DNA from: Spirodela intermedia
Taxonomy: Eukaryota > Streptophyta > Magnoliopsida > Alismatales > Araceae
Assembly (NCBI GenBank): GCA_902729315.2
Contig: LR746265.1
Location: 5,002,892 to 5,066,891 of the forward strand
DNA length: 64,000 nucleotides
Direction: 5' to 3'
In this document: in pieces, positions 10,536 to 22,895 of the stretch
How the letters are laid out: every line of letters begins with the position of its first letter
Numbering within the stretch: position 1 is the stretch's first letter
Notes under the pieces: model-generated
Databases searched by the model: none
Told to the model about the DNA's origin: nothing
Seen by the model: only the letters and a program-made list of their open reading frames with translations
Made by a program: the position numbers and the translations under genes

Positions 10536-11832
10536 TCAATTGATCACCCCACAGTTCAACCTTATCTCTCCCTTTTTCCCGGTGAGCACTTCGATATTGC
10601 CCATCTTCACCATAGCCTCAGCAAATCTCTTCTTGAAGAGGTACTCGTTGGCCGCGTTCTGCTTCACTAGATTAGCGGTCTTGGAACTCGACAGGAGCGA
10701 CTGGTCTGAATGGAAAAGTCCCTTGTGGACAAGGATGTTCTTGTAGTAGCTGGAGTCGAAGACCTGGGGACTGGGAGGGTCCATCGGGACTGTCAGGTTC
10801 GGGTCGGTGCTCCCTTTGGGACACTTCTTCTTCAGTTTCTTCGCGTAAGCCGGATCCAAGCTTGGATCGGTGGTGGCTGTCGAGCTGAAGTTGTGCAGCC
10901 GGCTGTCGATGCTGGTGCAATGAGACTTGCCGATGGTGTGTGCCCCTAAAATCGCAAGAATAGTTCCGCATGAGAAAATAAAATCGAAGGACTGACAGAT
11001 CCCTTTAAACGTTTATATGCTTCATACCAGAGAGGGTGACCAAGTCGTCCAGATTCAGACCCTTGCTGGCAAAGTTCTGTGTGAGCTGTGATAAATTGAA
11101 CGTCGGAGGCGCCAAGTTTCCAAACGTCTCCGAACTACGGGAGATCCTCCCGTCCCTCCTTCCTGAGGGGACTTCGTACGCAAATCCTCCGCTCTGCAGT
11201 CAGGAAGAAAGTCAGCCGATAAGTCATGCCTATCCACAGGGACATCAAGTCTTGTGTTCGCAAGTGATACGATCTAGTCAATAATATTAGTATCTTGATT
11301 CTACCAGCTCAACACTATCTCTGGCAGCAAAAGCGATGATGTCGGCGCAGGACACGACACCCTTGCACTTCTTCTCCAGCTTGGCCTTAGCCTCGTCGAT
11401 GATATCGAACCCTTCCAGGCTTGGGTTGTTGATGGGTGAGTCCTTCTCGGCGACGTTGTTCGAGGTGGAGTTAATAAGAATTGATCCGTCGCAACCCTAA
11501 AGACATCAGAAGGAAAGAAGATAAACTGGCGTTGACGAGCTACGTTAATCGAACACAGTCCTCTTCTCGACGAGAGGCATGTAAATATCGGCGTAAGTAG
11601 CTACGTAACTCACCCTCACGAAACAGTCGTGGAAATGCATTCTGATGAAATCGGCAGGCAGACCACTGTCCTTCTTCACCGCCTTCGTTATAACCTTCTT
11701 CACGATGAACTCTGCATGCGGACATGTTTTCTCGTAATACCCGACTCGAAGCGTAGCTTCTGCCGTAGCACTGAGATACATGCCAAGCACCAGGGCCAGG
11801 AACATTATCTCCCCTCTTATTCTCGACCCCAT
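10536..11832 (-). CDS. Class III secretory peroxidase, four exons
   Basis: A haem peroxidase (EC 1.11.1.7 type) of the secretory pathway that oxidises phenolics with hydrogen peroxide in the cell wall or vacuole. Exons on the minus strand are 11832-11614, 11496-11305, 11193-11028 and 10945-10536, all joined by GT-AG introns at the phases normal for this family. They give 328 residues with no stop or frameshift. Residues 1-26 are a signal peptide ending SATAEA. The distal site is R64 and H68 in [11 protein letters not shown]; the proximal haem ligand is H195 in [15 protein letters not shown]. Eight cysteines (37, 70, 75, 117, 123, 202, 234, 324) match the four family disulfides, with horseradish-peroxidase-like spacing (80 residues for 37-117, 32 for 202-234). 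The protein ends CGVIN. The ATG at 11832 is chosen because it precedes the signal peptide directly; the Met at codon 10 is an alternative. A decayed relative lies at 23.8 kb. Confidence 0.93.
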
Positions 11833-11871
11833 GATCACTCAATCTCTAATACCCTCTGCTGCAGTGTGGTG

Positions 11872-11878
11872 TTTTATA
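11872..11878 (-). promoter_or_regulatory. Candidate TATA box of the peroxidase gene
   Basis: On the minus strand this reads TATAAAA, about 40 bases before the peroxidase ATG at 11832. That leaves a short leader of perhaps 10-15 bases, so the placement is plausible but not certain. No other core element is clear. Confidence 0.45.
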
Positions 11879-11879
11879 A

Positions 11880-14800
11880 GCACGGGATCCATAGCCCTCT
11901 AGTATTTTATTCGGAATTATTGGTTATCCATTTAAGTGGATTACTGTGGGGCAGATAAGGGTCGTGGAGGTTGGGTACTAGCGTATCGTGAGGAGGTATT
12001 AGGTTGAGGTTGAATGAGGGTGGTTTCCTTGAATATAGACCTCGACAGCTCGTCCTGACGGTGACGGCACTCCGTGCTGACCAGCGACCAAGTCGTCTCA
12101 AACAGAAGTATTTGGTTCTAAAGAATATGATGATGATAGTTACTTCAACACACGGTCGTTCCGCAATTATCAATTGGATGTCGAGAGGAGCTTGTTTATG
12201 ACATCGCTGAGATTCTTGCGGATCAGACAACCCACCGGAACCCCCAAGTGGGATGTGCGTTGAACTTCTTCAAGTGAGCACTCTGTTAATCTTTCGGGCC
12301 GTTTGATTTGACTAATAGATTGATGAGTATGGGTGCCTTTTGTGTTTGAAAAGCTGAAACGTAGGGAGCTGTTCAACGGTGTTTACAATGATGTGCTCTT
12401 CCTAAAAGAGACGCGTGTCTGTCACGCTTTGACGTGACGGCAACTTGATGATTGGCACGACGATCGCGGATTTTCTTCTGACATCTTTAGTATTTGTTTC
12501 CGCTTTTCCTATCTTCAATGGTTTTAATCTGAATCCGTTTGTCTCCTGTTACCAATGGTGCTATATACATTTGTACTAAAAGAAAACTCCGGTCGTAGCG
12601 AATTGTAACTCGGACAAGGAGCAGATGTGAGTAGAATGGCAACTCTCTCATCCCGGACGGTATTGATGGTCTCTTACCACGCGATTAGAAGAAAAGAGTT
12701 AGCAAGCAACTCTTATCGGCCCCACGGAGTTATTGTCAGTCGCTGTTCTTGTCCAAGAATGGAAAACCAGATCCCCCGGGGAACTTCCGCAAATTTCTCA
12801 CCGACACAAGACCCATCTCGAATTGACTTCTCAACCGCTTCGTTATCTTGCGACGATGTCTTTGAGCAGTTTTGCTGTAGCTTTTGATATGTCTACTATG
12901 ATTAGTTGGCACGCGGATATATGCAAAACTTTGAGAGCTCCATTCCACCATCCAATAATGCCTCTGGGTGTCAACGAGACAGAAGAACCTCCTCATCGTC
13001 GCGATAGAATGCTGTTGATCCGGCTGAAAACCTCATTACCATCTGACCGTGGACACAAGCCAGTGACAAACTGTCGTTAGTAATCTTCTCTTGTTCCAAA
13101 ACAATTTAAGAGGGATAGTTGTTGACTATGTCAATCTGACTGAAATCCGATATACGCCAAATCATGTTACTTCAGCCACGAATAAAAAATTATTATCCTT
13201 ACTAGGTTCCACCAATCCAAGAAGTGATGCGTATGGCTTTGGTGGGCGGGAATAAATGTTAAGATCTCTAAGTTCTAAAGAAAAACATAGCAAGTATGGG
13301 AATCATTAAAATGAGAGCACAGGCTCTAAGGCCATTATCATGGTGGGCCTTATCTGCCAGAATAGTTAAATTCGAGGGTTGAGGATTATATATCAGCGGG
13401 TTCTACAGAAAATAAAGGTTGAGTAGAGGAGTTAAATAATTCGGATTCGTAATCGACCGACAGAAGATTGGATTGTGCTTAAATCCATGCATCCTACGAG
13501 ATTCAGATACCAATGGACATTCGAAATCATGAAATTATTGTAAATGACTGGCATGTCAGTCAGGAAACTCAAATCTTCAGTCCCTGGAGATTCTAACATC
13601 ACCGACATTAGGTACTACACGTGCCTTCGCCAACATAGGCTCTATTCTAACATCACCGACAGACGATCTACGCTACCTTAGTGAATACAGTCAACTTGTT
13701 GGTGAAACGTAAGCACATAGAAAGAACACGGACAATACTTGTCTTCTAATAAAAGCGCATTGAATAGCAGACCATGCGGCAAGATGATGTCAAAACGATT
13801 GCTTGCAGCACATGCTGTCCGTAAGTTCTTTTAGCGGGGCTTGGAAAATCCTGAATGGTCAATCAGTGTTGATTAATGCTAATTAGTGGGTGACTTTTGG
13901 TTTTCGACCCCATGAACTAGACCAGTAAGGCTAAACTCCCTCTCGTCTATTATGTCAGAAAATAAATGCCCTCCAAATGTAGGAGTGAACATGATTTAGT
14001 TCCGACAACTATGGCCATGCAGCTACGAACTGTAGTTGCAAATACATGGGACGCAAGTATAGGCAAATGACCCTTTTGCCCCTTTATTTTAATGGAGTCG
14101 GGGTCCTGACCAAGAGTTTGTAAAAGTGGCCTGGATTCGGACTCACCTTGATCTGAGGTGGATTCGGCGCGTTCACGTTCGGGCTGGGCACACGCAGACT
14201 AGTCCAATGGACCAAACAGGGGTTGGGGGCCCTTGGAAGTGGTTTCCCTCCGTTTCAAAACTATGATGATAAACGATACAGTTAACAAAAGCACCAAAAT
14301 TTTCGTGTAACAATTTACCATTATTTTTAAAGGGTACTCTGGTTTATATATTTTTTTCAAACGGATTGTGACTAAGGTCAGGATAATATGCAGATAATAC
14401 TTACCCTCTTGCAAGGTCATTTCATGATTAAATCCCATTATTCCCACGTTTTCAGAACACGTCGAGTTTTCGTAATTAACAGAATTTATTGTATGGGCTC
14501 AATAGGCCTCAATAAGCCCAACAGTCTCAGTACAATCTTCTGTTCCAGGGCACCAAAACGGGCCTTGATCATCACAAAACTAGAATTTTAAAGGTTGTTT
14601 GAGGACCGACGCTCTATTTAAAACTACCTAATGACAAATGAAACTCAGAATAATAATTCCCTGATAAATCAGTCAGTAGAGATCTTGTTTCTTAGGTCAA
14701 GAGCTTGACACTGAAGCATCACTAAAAATGGCTCATTAGGTAGATAAGCAAGTTTAGACTAAAAATATGAATGTTAGACTGGATTTGTTACTGCCCATTG

Positions 14801-16194
14801 ACATCCCCAATCATCAATAAATGCATACACTCGCTTAATTAGCGTGATACTCTTGGATAAATGATTCTAGTACCAGTTTCATTATTTTTACTATTTTTAT
14901 GCATAAGATTGTGTATTGTTTTATCTTACTACAATAACTGAGAAAAAAAGGTTGTCAAAGCCACTTTTGCTGTTTTTCAAATTCTCTTTTACTTTTCCTA
15001 TTTTTGATTTTAATCATGAATCTTGCCCTGATTACAGAGGACGGTTTTCTCAACCACATAAGTTGTGACATAAACCTGAGTCTTTGGCTGTTGATATCTT
15101 CTTCTATTGAACAGGCCTAGGTTCTTAGGTTGAACTCAATCTCTTGATTACGTGGTGAGGAATTTTGTGATGGAACTCTACTTTTTATGTAGTGCTCTAC
15201 TATTGACCATATTATGCATATATATAGAGATTGATTCTCCCTCAAAATCCCTCCATATTTATTTCAAAGAAACTTCTTTAAAATTGATTTATTTTTATAC
15301 TAGAAAATCAAAATATTAATAAATTTCACTGAATATAAAGTGAGATATTCAATTATCAATCATATTAGTGCATTCTATAGAATAGATAAAATTCCTAATC
15401 TACTCGTGGTGAAATACATTGTTACTTTTAGTTAACTGGTTTAAATTTTTGTCCTTGCTTTAATCCAATGCAAGGTGTAATTCATTTCAATTAGATGTAA
15501 GATTAATGAATAGGTGATCATACTCAAAAAATTGGAAAGGTTCTTTGAAATATATGTTCATGTGATACTAGTGCAAAATATTCAATTCTCAAATGGTTCA
15601 GACTTTTCCTTACATAAAATTGGTTTTTTGATGGCTTATTTTACTCATTTCCTCACATGTTATAGTATATTAGATGTTCTCTATTTAAATTTCATTTAAG
15701 TTAGCATAAATAAAATTATATTTTAAGTTTCTTCGTAATGTTGTGAATGGAGACTTGTAGTATCAAGAATATGAGTACGTTAGAAAAAAAGAACATTGAT
15801 TTAATATCTTAAACTCCACTTACATGACTCTAGAAATAGTTATAAGGGTACCTTGTCAAACGAATGTTCAGATACAAATGAGGACTTGAAAATGCTAAAG
15901 TATATGGCTCAACTATGAACATGATATACATTTCCCCGTTTTCCTTGCAAAATGTCACTAGAATACAAGATATGTACTGAATTTATGTCAAAGATATATT
16001 CATTTTTAGTGATATTTCAGAAATTTTATTCATAAAAGTCAAACATAAATGTTTTACATCTCTATGGTGGCACGCAAATTGTGTAATGTCTACCATGAGT
16101 TATTTGGATTATTTATTCATTTGGTTTACATCTCATGGAAGTATCTATTTGTGGTTTAAGAATATGAGAATGATTTGCAAGATGTGATGAGAAA
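11880..16194. other. Peroxidase upstream region and intergenic DNA
   Basis: The first kilobase or so is the upstream region of the minus-strand peroxidase. No gene is recognised through 16.19 kb. The open frames are short and without domains. A small direct repeat (ttctaacatcaccgaca) occurs near 13590 and 13640. From about 14.6 kb the DNA becomes AT-rich. Confidence 0.5.
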
Positions 16195-16796
16195 GATAAT
16201 GCCGCGCACTTGTGCCACTTGATGAGTCGGTGTTTAACGTGTCAGCTTCTGCAGATCGTTGACATTTAGTCGATCGGTTCCCTGTTTGAAACTTTCCATG
16301 CGGCTGAGATCCCCTCTCGGCAAACTAGGAATCTCCTGCTACACGCCAGTCGGTTTTCAAAGGATGATGTCCCAATACAGCAACCTCCATTGGTTAAGCC
16401 TATGGCGACGTTGCACCGCCTTTCTGGGGAGGCCTCATCTCCATGGACAAGGACTGCCTATTTGAATTAAAATAGACTAGAAATATGCTACAAGAGATAA
16501 CCAGAACTGTGAGGAGAAAGATCATTCGCGCACTTGTGCCACTTGATGAGTCGGTGTTTATGTGCCGACTTCTGCAGATCGTAGACATTTAGTCGATCGG
16601 TTCCCAGATTGAAACTTTCCACGCGGCTGAGATCCCCTCACGGCAAACTGGGAGTTCCTACCACACGCCAGTCGGATTTCAAAGGATGATTTCCCAAACA
16701 GTGACCTCATGCATGGCGATGTTGCACCCTCTCTTTGAATTGAACAACGGCTGCCTATTTGAATTGAAATAGACTAGAAATACGCCACATCCCCCC
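16195..16796. repeat. Tandem duplication, 324-bp spacing
   Basis: Two copies of a roughly 280-300-bp unit follow each other (about 16195-16490 and 16519-16796). Both contain cgcacttgtgccacttgatg (16205 and 16529), then tagtcgatcggttcc, ggctgagatcccctc, gccagtcgg and a shared end at tgcctatttgaatt followed by agactagaaata. They differ by scattered substitutions and small indels, so the duplication is not recent. No protein is evident in either copy. Confidence 0.85.
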
Positions 16797-17149
16797 CCCA
16801 CCCCTCGACATCCTTCCCTCTGAAACGCCATACAGCTAACGGCTCTTACTTTACAAAATGGTGAATGAGTTGTGTTCGAAGCGGTGTTAAATAAGGAGAA
16901 AAAACGTGGGAATAAGAGGAATACCACGCCTTTAAAATGGAGGGATGACCCCTCATCGTAGTGCGCGATCAAAGCTTTGAGAACTCCACAGATTTCAAGC
17001 TGAGTGGTCGGCGTGTGGAGAGGTTCATTTTCTAGGAAGAGAAAATGGGTTTTAGAGAAGCGGTGGCTCTTTTGTTGACAATTGTACTGGACCTGTGTGT
17101 AACCCAGCTTGAAGCTGATGCGGGACAAATTTAGGAATTCAGATTATCC
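16797..17149. other. Intergenic, no gene recognised
   Basis: An open frame on the minus strand (16679-17128, 149 codons) overlaps the second copy of the tandem duplication. It shows no known domain and no consistent codon bias. It is treated as chance. Confidence 0.4.
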
Positions 17150-17746
17150 TTTTGAATTGAGGTACATCAAATTAAGGTTTGTAAATAAGGGGCTTTAAGA
17201 CTTTCAAAGTGGGGCTTAAGTCTCTAAGCTTAATCCCATAATTAAGGAAAACTAGGTTTGATTTAACTACCTTAATTAGGGTTATTCTTTCAATGAATTA
17301 GAGAAGACTTCTTCCAGGGGAATGGATCACCGAACTTTAGGATTTAGTGGCTATCCTATGGATACTCACTTCTAAAGCAAGAGAGTTATAAACTTTGATC
17401 TGTCACCACAATAATTTAGAAGTAAAGATACCTTGTTGGAAGACTTGAAAACTCTTAATGATTCCTAGAATAGTTGGTTTGATCCTCCTGAGGAGTTCTA
17501 CGCTTTGAGAAAATGATGAATGGAAGGGAAACAGGGAGGAAAAGAATAAAGAAGACTCTCCTAGATCTGAAGAGGAGAAAGAGAGGGAATTCAGTGGAAG
17601 ATGGAAAGAAAGGGGAAGGAGTTAAGATCAATGAAGAGATTACAAGGGAAAGAGGACGGGAGAGAACGGAAGTGAGAAGGAGAGAATGAACGAGTAAGGG
17701 AGAGATGGAAAATTGAGAGGGAGAGGAGGCGAGAGAGAGGAGGACG

Positions 17747-17784
<38 letters not shown>

Positions 17785-18283
17785 CGAGAGACAGAGAGGC
17801 GAGATGAGGTACTGTCAACGGGGGAGAGAGAAAAAAGGTGGTTATCGTGCCGACGTCAGAAAAGAGGGAAAAGGGGGGCGAAATGAGGGGCGTCAACGAG
17901 AGAGGAGAAAAAAGGTAGGTCTCGTGCTGATGGCGGGAGAGAGAGAAAAGGGGCGAAACGAGGCGCCAGCGGGAGAGAGAAAAGAGATGGCTCTCGTGTT
18001 GACGGCGGAAGAGAGAGAAAAGGGGGCGACGGGTTGTCAACGAGGAAGCGGAAGGTGGCGACGAGGCGGACAGTGACGAGGCAGAACGGGTGGCGAGGCG
18101 GACGAGGAGGAGGCAGAAAGGCAGCGACGGGCGGCGGCGAGAAGGTGGGAACGGGAACGACGGGGCGGACGGCGTCAAGGCGGAATGGTGGTGGCAAGTT
18201 GGACGGCGAGGAGGCGGAAAGGCGAAGTCAGGGTGGACGGCGAGGAGGCGGAAAGGTAACGTCGGGGTGGACGGCGAGGAGGA
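17150..18283 (-). repeat. Older repeat element, distal part (split by copia insertion)
   Basis: Read on the minus strand, 17.28-17.52 kb aligns with 40.75-40.92 kb on the plus strand; shared landmarks include an AAGGTA-C-TT block and an ending in tccatag/tcatag. The GC-rich part 18.03-18.28 kb, made of 33-34-bp units built on ggacggcgaggaggcgg, matches the reverse complement of 39.85-40.09 kb. In between are 72-75-bp units with ctcgtg-tga-ggcg and a (GA)n run at about 17751-17780. The long open frames on both strands follow these repeats and are not genes. This block and 22896-23476 appear to be one older element interrupted by the copia element. Confidence 0.65.
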
Positions 18284-18597
18284 TGAAGGCTTAGCTCCAG
18301 CTCCGCCGTGGCTCGCCGTGGTTCACCGTCTCCGGCGAACTCACCCCCGAAGCCAATTTGGGCGTATTTCTATTTTTGAATTCGTTAGGTTTCTTTTCAG
18401 GTTTAATTACAGCCGCACATCGCTTGGACTTATAACGGCGGATAACTGGCCATGTGAGACGCGGTGCCAGCTCATCTAGCGACAGTTATTCTCACTCTCT
18501 CTCTCCCTTCTACTGGCCCCCCCATTATAAATAGCGGGCTATGTGTTTGATAAAAAATTCTCTTCGGTAGATTTTACTGTCAATACGATTCTGTTCA
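18284..18597 (+). repeat. 5' LTR of the copia element
   Basis: The LTR starts TGAAGGCTTAGC and ends GATTCTGTTCA. It holds a TATA box (tataaata) at about 18526-18533, so transcription would start shortly after. By eye it is about nine in ten bases identical to the 3' LTR, allowing for small indels. Confidence 0.93.
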
Positions 18598-18610
18598 CGG
18601 AATCAAGAAG

Positions 18611-19445
18611 ATGACAAAGAAGGGAGGTGAGGCAAGCACTTCTGGCGGGCGTGGAGGAGAGTTGGTGTCGTCGACGCCATCCCTCAAGCTCTCGAAGATG
18701 AACTACCTTGTCTGGGCGATGAATATGAAGGTATATCTTGATTCTCATGACTTATGGCAGGTGATAGTCGGTGAGAATCAAGAAGAAGGATCGACTAGCG
18801 TTGTTGGCAATCTTCAGTGCAATTCTGAAGGAGATGATGACTGTTCTTGATGCAAAGAAGACATCGAAGGAGAACTAGAAGATTCTCCGATCGTAGAATC
18901 TTGGCGTGGACAGAGTGATTAAATCACGAATCCAAGGCCTGAAGTGTGACTACGAAATTTTCAAGATGCACAAGAAAGAAGTAGTAGTGGATTTTGCAAT
19001 AACATTCACACACATTATCTTGGATTTACGTAATTTGGGAGAGACGATGGAAGAAAGAAAGGTAGTGTGGCGATTTTTGCAGGCGATGCCTTCAAAATTC
19101 GACGCTCTTACTTTATCTATGGAGCAATATGTTGATTTAGACAAAATCAGCCTCGACGAAGCCATTGGCTCTCTGACCATTCATGAGTTGCGGCTCAAGG
19201 AGCGAGAGTCACAGGAGGAAAAGCAAGCATTGCTAGCCAGAGTGTTGAGTAAAGCCAAATTTCTGAGTGAGGAGGAGTCCTCATCTCGCGGAAGAGGTAG
19301 ACATTGTGGCTGCAGTAGAGGAAGAGGTAGAGGCCATGGCCGCAGCCAACATCCACTTTCTATTGACACAAGGAAACATTTCGATAAGTCTCAAATTCAA
19401 TGCTACAATTGTGAGAAATTTGGACACTTCACTTATGAATGTTGA
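18611..19445 (+). pseudogene. copia gag remnant with zinc knuckle
   Basis: The ATG at 18611 opens a gag N-terminus (SLKLSKMNYLVWAMNMKVYL, typical of copia elements) that ends at a stop at 18848 after a frameshift. Another frame resumes at 18906 with the central gag helices (EVVVDFAITFTHIILDLRN, LQAMPSKFDALTLSME). An RG-rich basic stretch follows, then a CCHC zinc knuckle CYNCEKFGHFTYEC ending at 19442. The zinc-knuckle residues are intact. The gene is broken by at least one frameshift and an additional stop near 18876. Confidence 0.85.
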
Positions 19446-19576
19446 AGTGTGAAAAAGGAGAAGCCTGATCAAGCTTATGTGGCAGAGTCCTCCGAGAAAC
19501 TGGTTGAGTTGTCACTATTGATAGCAATTGTGGAAGAACACAATGATTTCTATTACAAGGCTTCAAGACTGATCAC

Positions 19577-20640
19577 ATGAAGACAGATTTATGGTATCTT
19601 AATACTGGCACAACGAATCACATGTCCGAGAGAAGAAATTGTTTTTTGGATCTAGATAAAACACCCTCTGGAATGTGCTTGTTCATCGGTAGGATGGAGA
19701 AACACTTACATTTGATAATGTGCTTTTTGTTCCTAAATTGTGTGCTAACATTCTCAACTTAGGCAGACTCAATGAGGAAGGTTGCTGGATGGTCATATTT
19801 GGAGGCCGCTAGACCATCTTCGACTGAAATGGAGCTCTGTTAGCTGAAGTCCACAAAACAGACGGAAGACTTGCTCAAGCTCAATATCATAAATCATTGT
19901 CTGATCACAAAAGGAGAAGAAAATTCAAGTTGGTTGTGGCATTCTCGATTTGGCTAGTTAAATTTTCACTCACTCAAGAAAATGTTGTGCAAGCATTTAG
20001 TGGAGGGACTTCCACTGATCAAGGTACCAATCATTTGTGTCGGAGCTATCTTGCAGGCAAGCAACATCACACTCCATTCCCAAAAGCCTCTCAATTCCGA
20101 GCTTCAGAGCCTCTTGAGATTGTTTATGCTGACATCTGTGGCCCGATTAGCCCACCCACATTAGGAGGAAGTAAGTATTTCCTTCTTATAGTTGATGACT
20201 TATCACGACTAATGTAGGTAGCTATGCTCAAGCATAAATCTGAAGCCTTCGGTGAATTCAAGGAGTTTAAGGCTTTGGCTGAGGGAGAGAAGAATACAAA
20301 AATCAAGTGTCTTCGATCAGACAGAGGAGGGGAGTTTTCTTCTGACGAATTCACTGAGTTTTATGTTTCATAGAAAATTAAAAGGCAATTGACTACTCCT
20401 TACTTTCCTCAACAGAATGATATAACAGAAAGAAAGAACTGGACAATCATGTCCATGGTTAGGAGCATACTAAAAGAGAAGGAAATGTCTTCTGAATTGT
20501 GGGGAGAGATAGTGAATACCTCGGTATATCTCTTAAATTAGTCTTCCACTAAAAGTTTGCTGAGGTTGACACCATATGAGCTGTGAATCGGGAGAAAGCC
20601 AATAATTGATCATCTTCGAATATTTGGCTCCATTGTGCAT
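19577..20640 (+). pseudogene. copia protease and integrase remnant
   Basis: The protease active site reads WYLNTGTTNHMS near 19590-19625, where copia elements have LDTG or LDSG. The catalytic Asp is replaced by Asn. The integrase follows: a zinc-binding-like stretch near 19.93-20.05 kb, then the core with LEIVYADICGPISPPTLGG (first Asp about 20131), IKCLRSDRGGEF (second Asp about 20320) and ITERKNWTIM (Glu about 20428). All three DDE residues are present, but stops fall at 20214, 20371 and 20539. The next block, LRIFGSIVHVKC, belongs to the conserved integrase-RT linker. Confidence 0.85.
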
Positions 20641-21079
20641 GTGAAATGCACTAAAGGACCACATAGGAAATTGGATGACCATAATTAACCAATGACATTC
20701 ATTCAGTATGAAGTGGGCACAAAGGGGTGCATATGCTATGACCATGTCAACACCAAAGTTAACATCAGCTAGTATGTTATCTTTGAAGAAGACAACAAGT
20801 GGAATTGGAAAAAGGGAGGTGAGAGTGATTCTAAACTTACTTTTTTCCTTGATTTTCTTGCTAATTATGGAGCAGAGGATGCATCTATTAACGAAAGTGA
20901 TGAAGTCGAGACTTATGAGTCTCAAGAAGACCCTTTGTCTCACACTTTGCATTTGAAAATAGTCAGCCCGTGAGATTCAAGTCACTTGATCAAATCTACT
21001 CTGAGACATGTCTCATGTCCTCGGAGGATTCTAATTGTTTACTCTCACATGAAGAGCCTATCTCCTACAGTGAAGTAAC

Positions 21080-21900
21080 ACGAGAAGAAGTATGGAGGAG
21101 TGCTATAAAAGAAGAAATGGAAGCCATTGACTGAAGTCAAATATTGGAGCTGGTGAGTCCTCTGACCAATTGCAAGCTCATAGGATTGAAATGGATCTTT
21201 AGGGTCAAGAGAAATGCCAAGGGAGACATTGTGAAGCATAAGGTGAGATTGGTTGTGAAGGGGTAATCCCAAAGGCAAGGAATCGACTATGATGAGGTAT
21301 TTGCTCCTGTGGTTTGATTTGAGTCTATTCGTGCTCTTATTACCATTGCAGCTTAGAAGACATAGTTGCTGCATCATCTCGATGTAAAGTCTGACTTTCT
21401 AAATGCAACCGGAAGGTTTTGTCGTAAAGGATGGAGAGAGCTTTGTTTTGAAGTTGAAGAAAGCCCTTTATGGACTTAAGCAAGCTCCACGAGCATGGTA
21501 TTTCAAGCTTCCCAAATGCCTAGTCTCACTCGGATTCTCAAGGAGTAAAAATGAGCAAGTAGTTTGTTTGAAGTGGTCTGATAAATCACACTTGATTATT
21601 GGAGTTTATGTGGATGATCTACTAGTCACAAGTGAAAATGATAGTGACATTAATGAATTCATATATGAAATGATGTATTTTTTCGAGATAAGTGATCTCG
21701 GACAACTTTGCTCTTATTTGGGCATTGAAGTGGCACAAGGAGGAGCTAGAATCCCCCTGTCACAGAGAGCCTATGCACTGAATATACTAGATCTTGCAAG
21801 AATGAGGGAGTGCAATCTAGTTCATGCTCCTCTTGAAGCAAGAGTCAAACTCAGTCAACAAAATTCAGGATCTTCAGTTGACTCCACTTACTTCTGAGGC
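21080..21900 (+). pseudogene. copia reverse transcriptase remnant
   Basis: The first half (to about 21390) is broken by stops and frame changes but keeps fragments such as GLKWIFRVKRNAKGDIVKHK. From 21403 an open frame of 164 codons is well preserved: MQPEGFVVKDGESFVLKLKK, ALYGLKQAPRAWY, then the catalytic YVDDLL at 21607-21624 and LGQLCSYLGIEV. The YVDD box is intact, so this half would be catalytically competent if complete. It ends at a stop at 21895. Confidence 0.9.
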
Positions 21901-22580
21901 CTCATCAGAAGCTTAAGATATTTGACTCACACTCGCCTTAATCTAACTTTCTCTGTGGGATTACTGAGCAGGTTTATGAAGCATCCGACTTCAGGACACC
22001 TCTCAGTGACCAAGCACATTCTAAGATATGTAAAAGTACAATTGATTATGGATTAGTCTATGAGAAAGGTCAGACCGAAGCAACTTTAGTCGGCTATATT
22101 GATAGCAACTTTGTTGGAGATGTGGGTGACTGAAACAGCATCTCAAGACAAGCTTTCTTCCTCGACGAAATGTTGATCTGTTGGGCCTCTCAGAAGCAGA
22201 AGACAGTGGCTTTCTCTTCGTGCGAGGCGGAGTATATTGCTGCCACTATTGCCGCATGTCAGGATGTGTGGCTAAATTGTCTCATCAGTGAATTAAGAGG
22301 AGAAGAATAGAGGACGATAAAATTGCTTGTGGATAACAAATCCACCATCATCCTAAGCAAGAATCAAGTGCATCGTAATTCTACAAAGCACATTGATACA
22401 AGGTATTACTTTATTCGTCAGTGTGTGGAGGAGAAGAAGATCTCGATAGATTATGCGAAGACGGAGGACCAGCTGGCCGATATCCTCACAAAGTCACTTG
22501 GAAGGCAGAAATTCGTGGAGATACGATGGCAGATGAGCGTTCGGAACATTCGCACGGAGGAGCAGGAGCAAGGAAGAGAT
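21900..22580 (+). pseudogene. copia RNase H remnant
   Basis: This continues RT with LTHTRLNLTFSVGLLSRFM. The RNase H domain carries its catalytic residues in GYIDSNF, SSCEAEYIAA and LLVDNKSTI. The C-terminal copia hallmark HIDTRYYFIRQCVEEKKI and QLADILTKSL follows at 22390-22500. Stops at 22132 and 22308, and a frameshift near 22050, disable it. The frame ends at 22583 against the 3' LTR. Confidence 0.9.
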
Positions 22581-22895
22581 TGAAGGCTTAGCTCTAGTTC
22601 CGCTGTGGCTCGCCGTGGTTCACCGTCTCTGGCGAACTCACCCGTGAAGCCAATTTGGGCGTATTTCTATTTTTGAGTTCGTTAGGTTTTTTTCAGGTTT
22701 CATCACAGCCGCACATCGTTTGGAGTTATAACGGCGGATAACCAGCCACGTGAGACGCGGTGCCAGCTCATCTAGCGACAGTTATTCTCACTCTCTCTCC
22801 CTCCCTTCTACTTCCCCCCACTTTATAAATAGCGGGCTGTGTTTGATAAAAAACACTCTTTCCGGTAGATTTTACTGTCAATACGATTCTGTTCA
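22581..22895 (+). repeat. 3' LTR of the copia element
   Basis: Direct repeat of 18284-18597 with TG and CA ends and a TATA box at about 22824-22831. Differences from the 5' LTR are scattered substitutions plus small indels in the pyrimidine tract and near gataaaaaa. Confidence 0.93.

Larger units (their letters stand above)
18284..22895 (+). mobile_element. Ty1/copia LTR retrotransposon, both LTRs, inactive
   Basis: A complete-length copia element of about 4.6 kb. It runs from a 314-bp 5' LTR through gag, protease, integrase, RT and RNase H (the copia order, with integrase before RT) to a 315-bp 3' LTR. LTRs begin TG and end CA. After the 5' LTR a degenerate primer site (ggaatcaagaag) loosely resembles the usual initiator-Met tRNA site. 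Before the 3' LTR is a purine-rich tract (ggagcaggagcaaggaagag). The five flanking bases differ (gagga before, tactt after), so no target-site duplication is seen. Several stops and frameshifts disable it. Both flanks match an older element oriented oppositely, so this is a nested insertion. Confidence 0.93.

Noticed and set aside
16200-16640. Hammerhead ribozyme (retrozyme LTR) in the 324-bp tandem repeat, from gatgag...gaaac
   Set aside because: The sequence has TTGATGAG rather than CTGATGAG. After the short gtcgg/ccgac stem the required GAAA is missing; the gaaac lies some 50-70 bases further on. The core does not form.
17591-18479. Open frames of up to 195 codons on both strands before the copia element
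   Set aside because: Low-complexity purine/pyrimidine tracts with internal tandem repeats, matching a noncoding part of the older repeat element.
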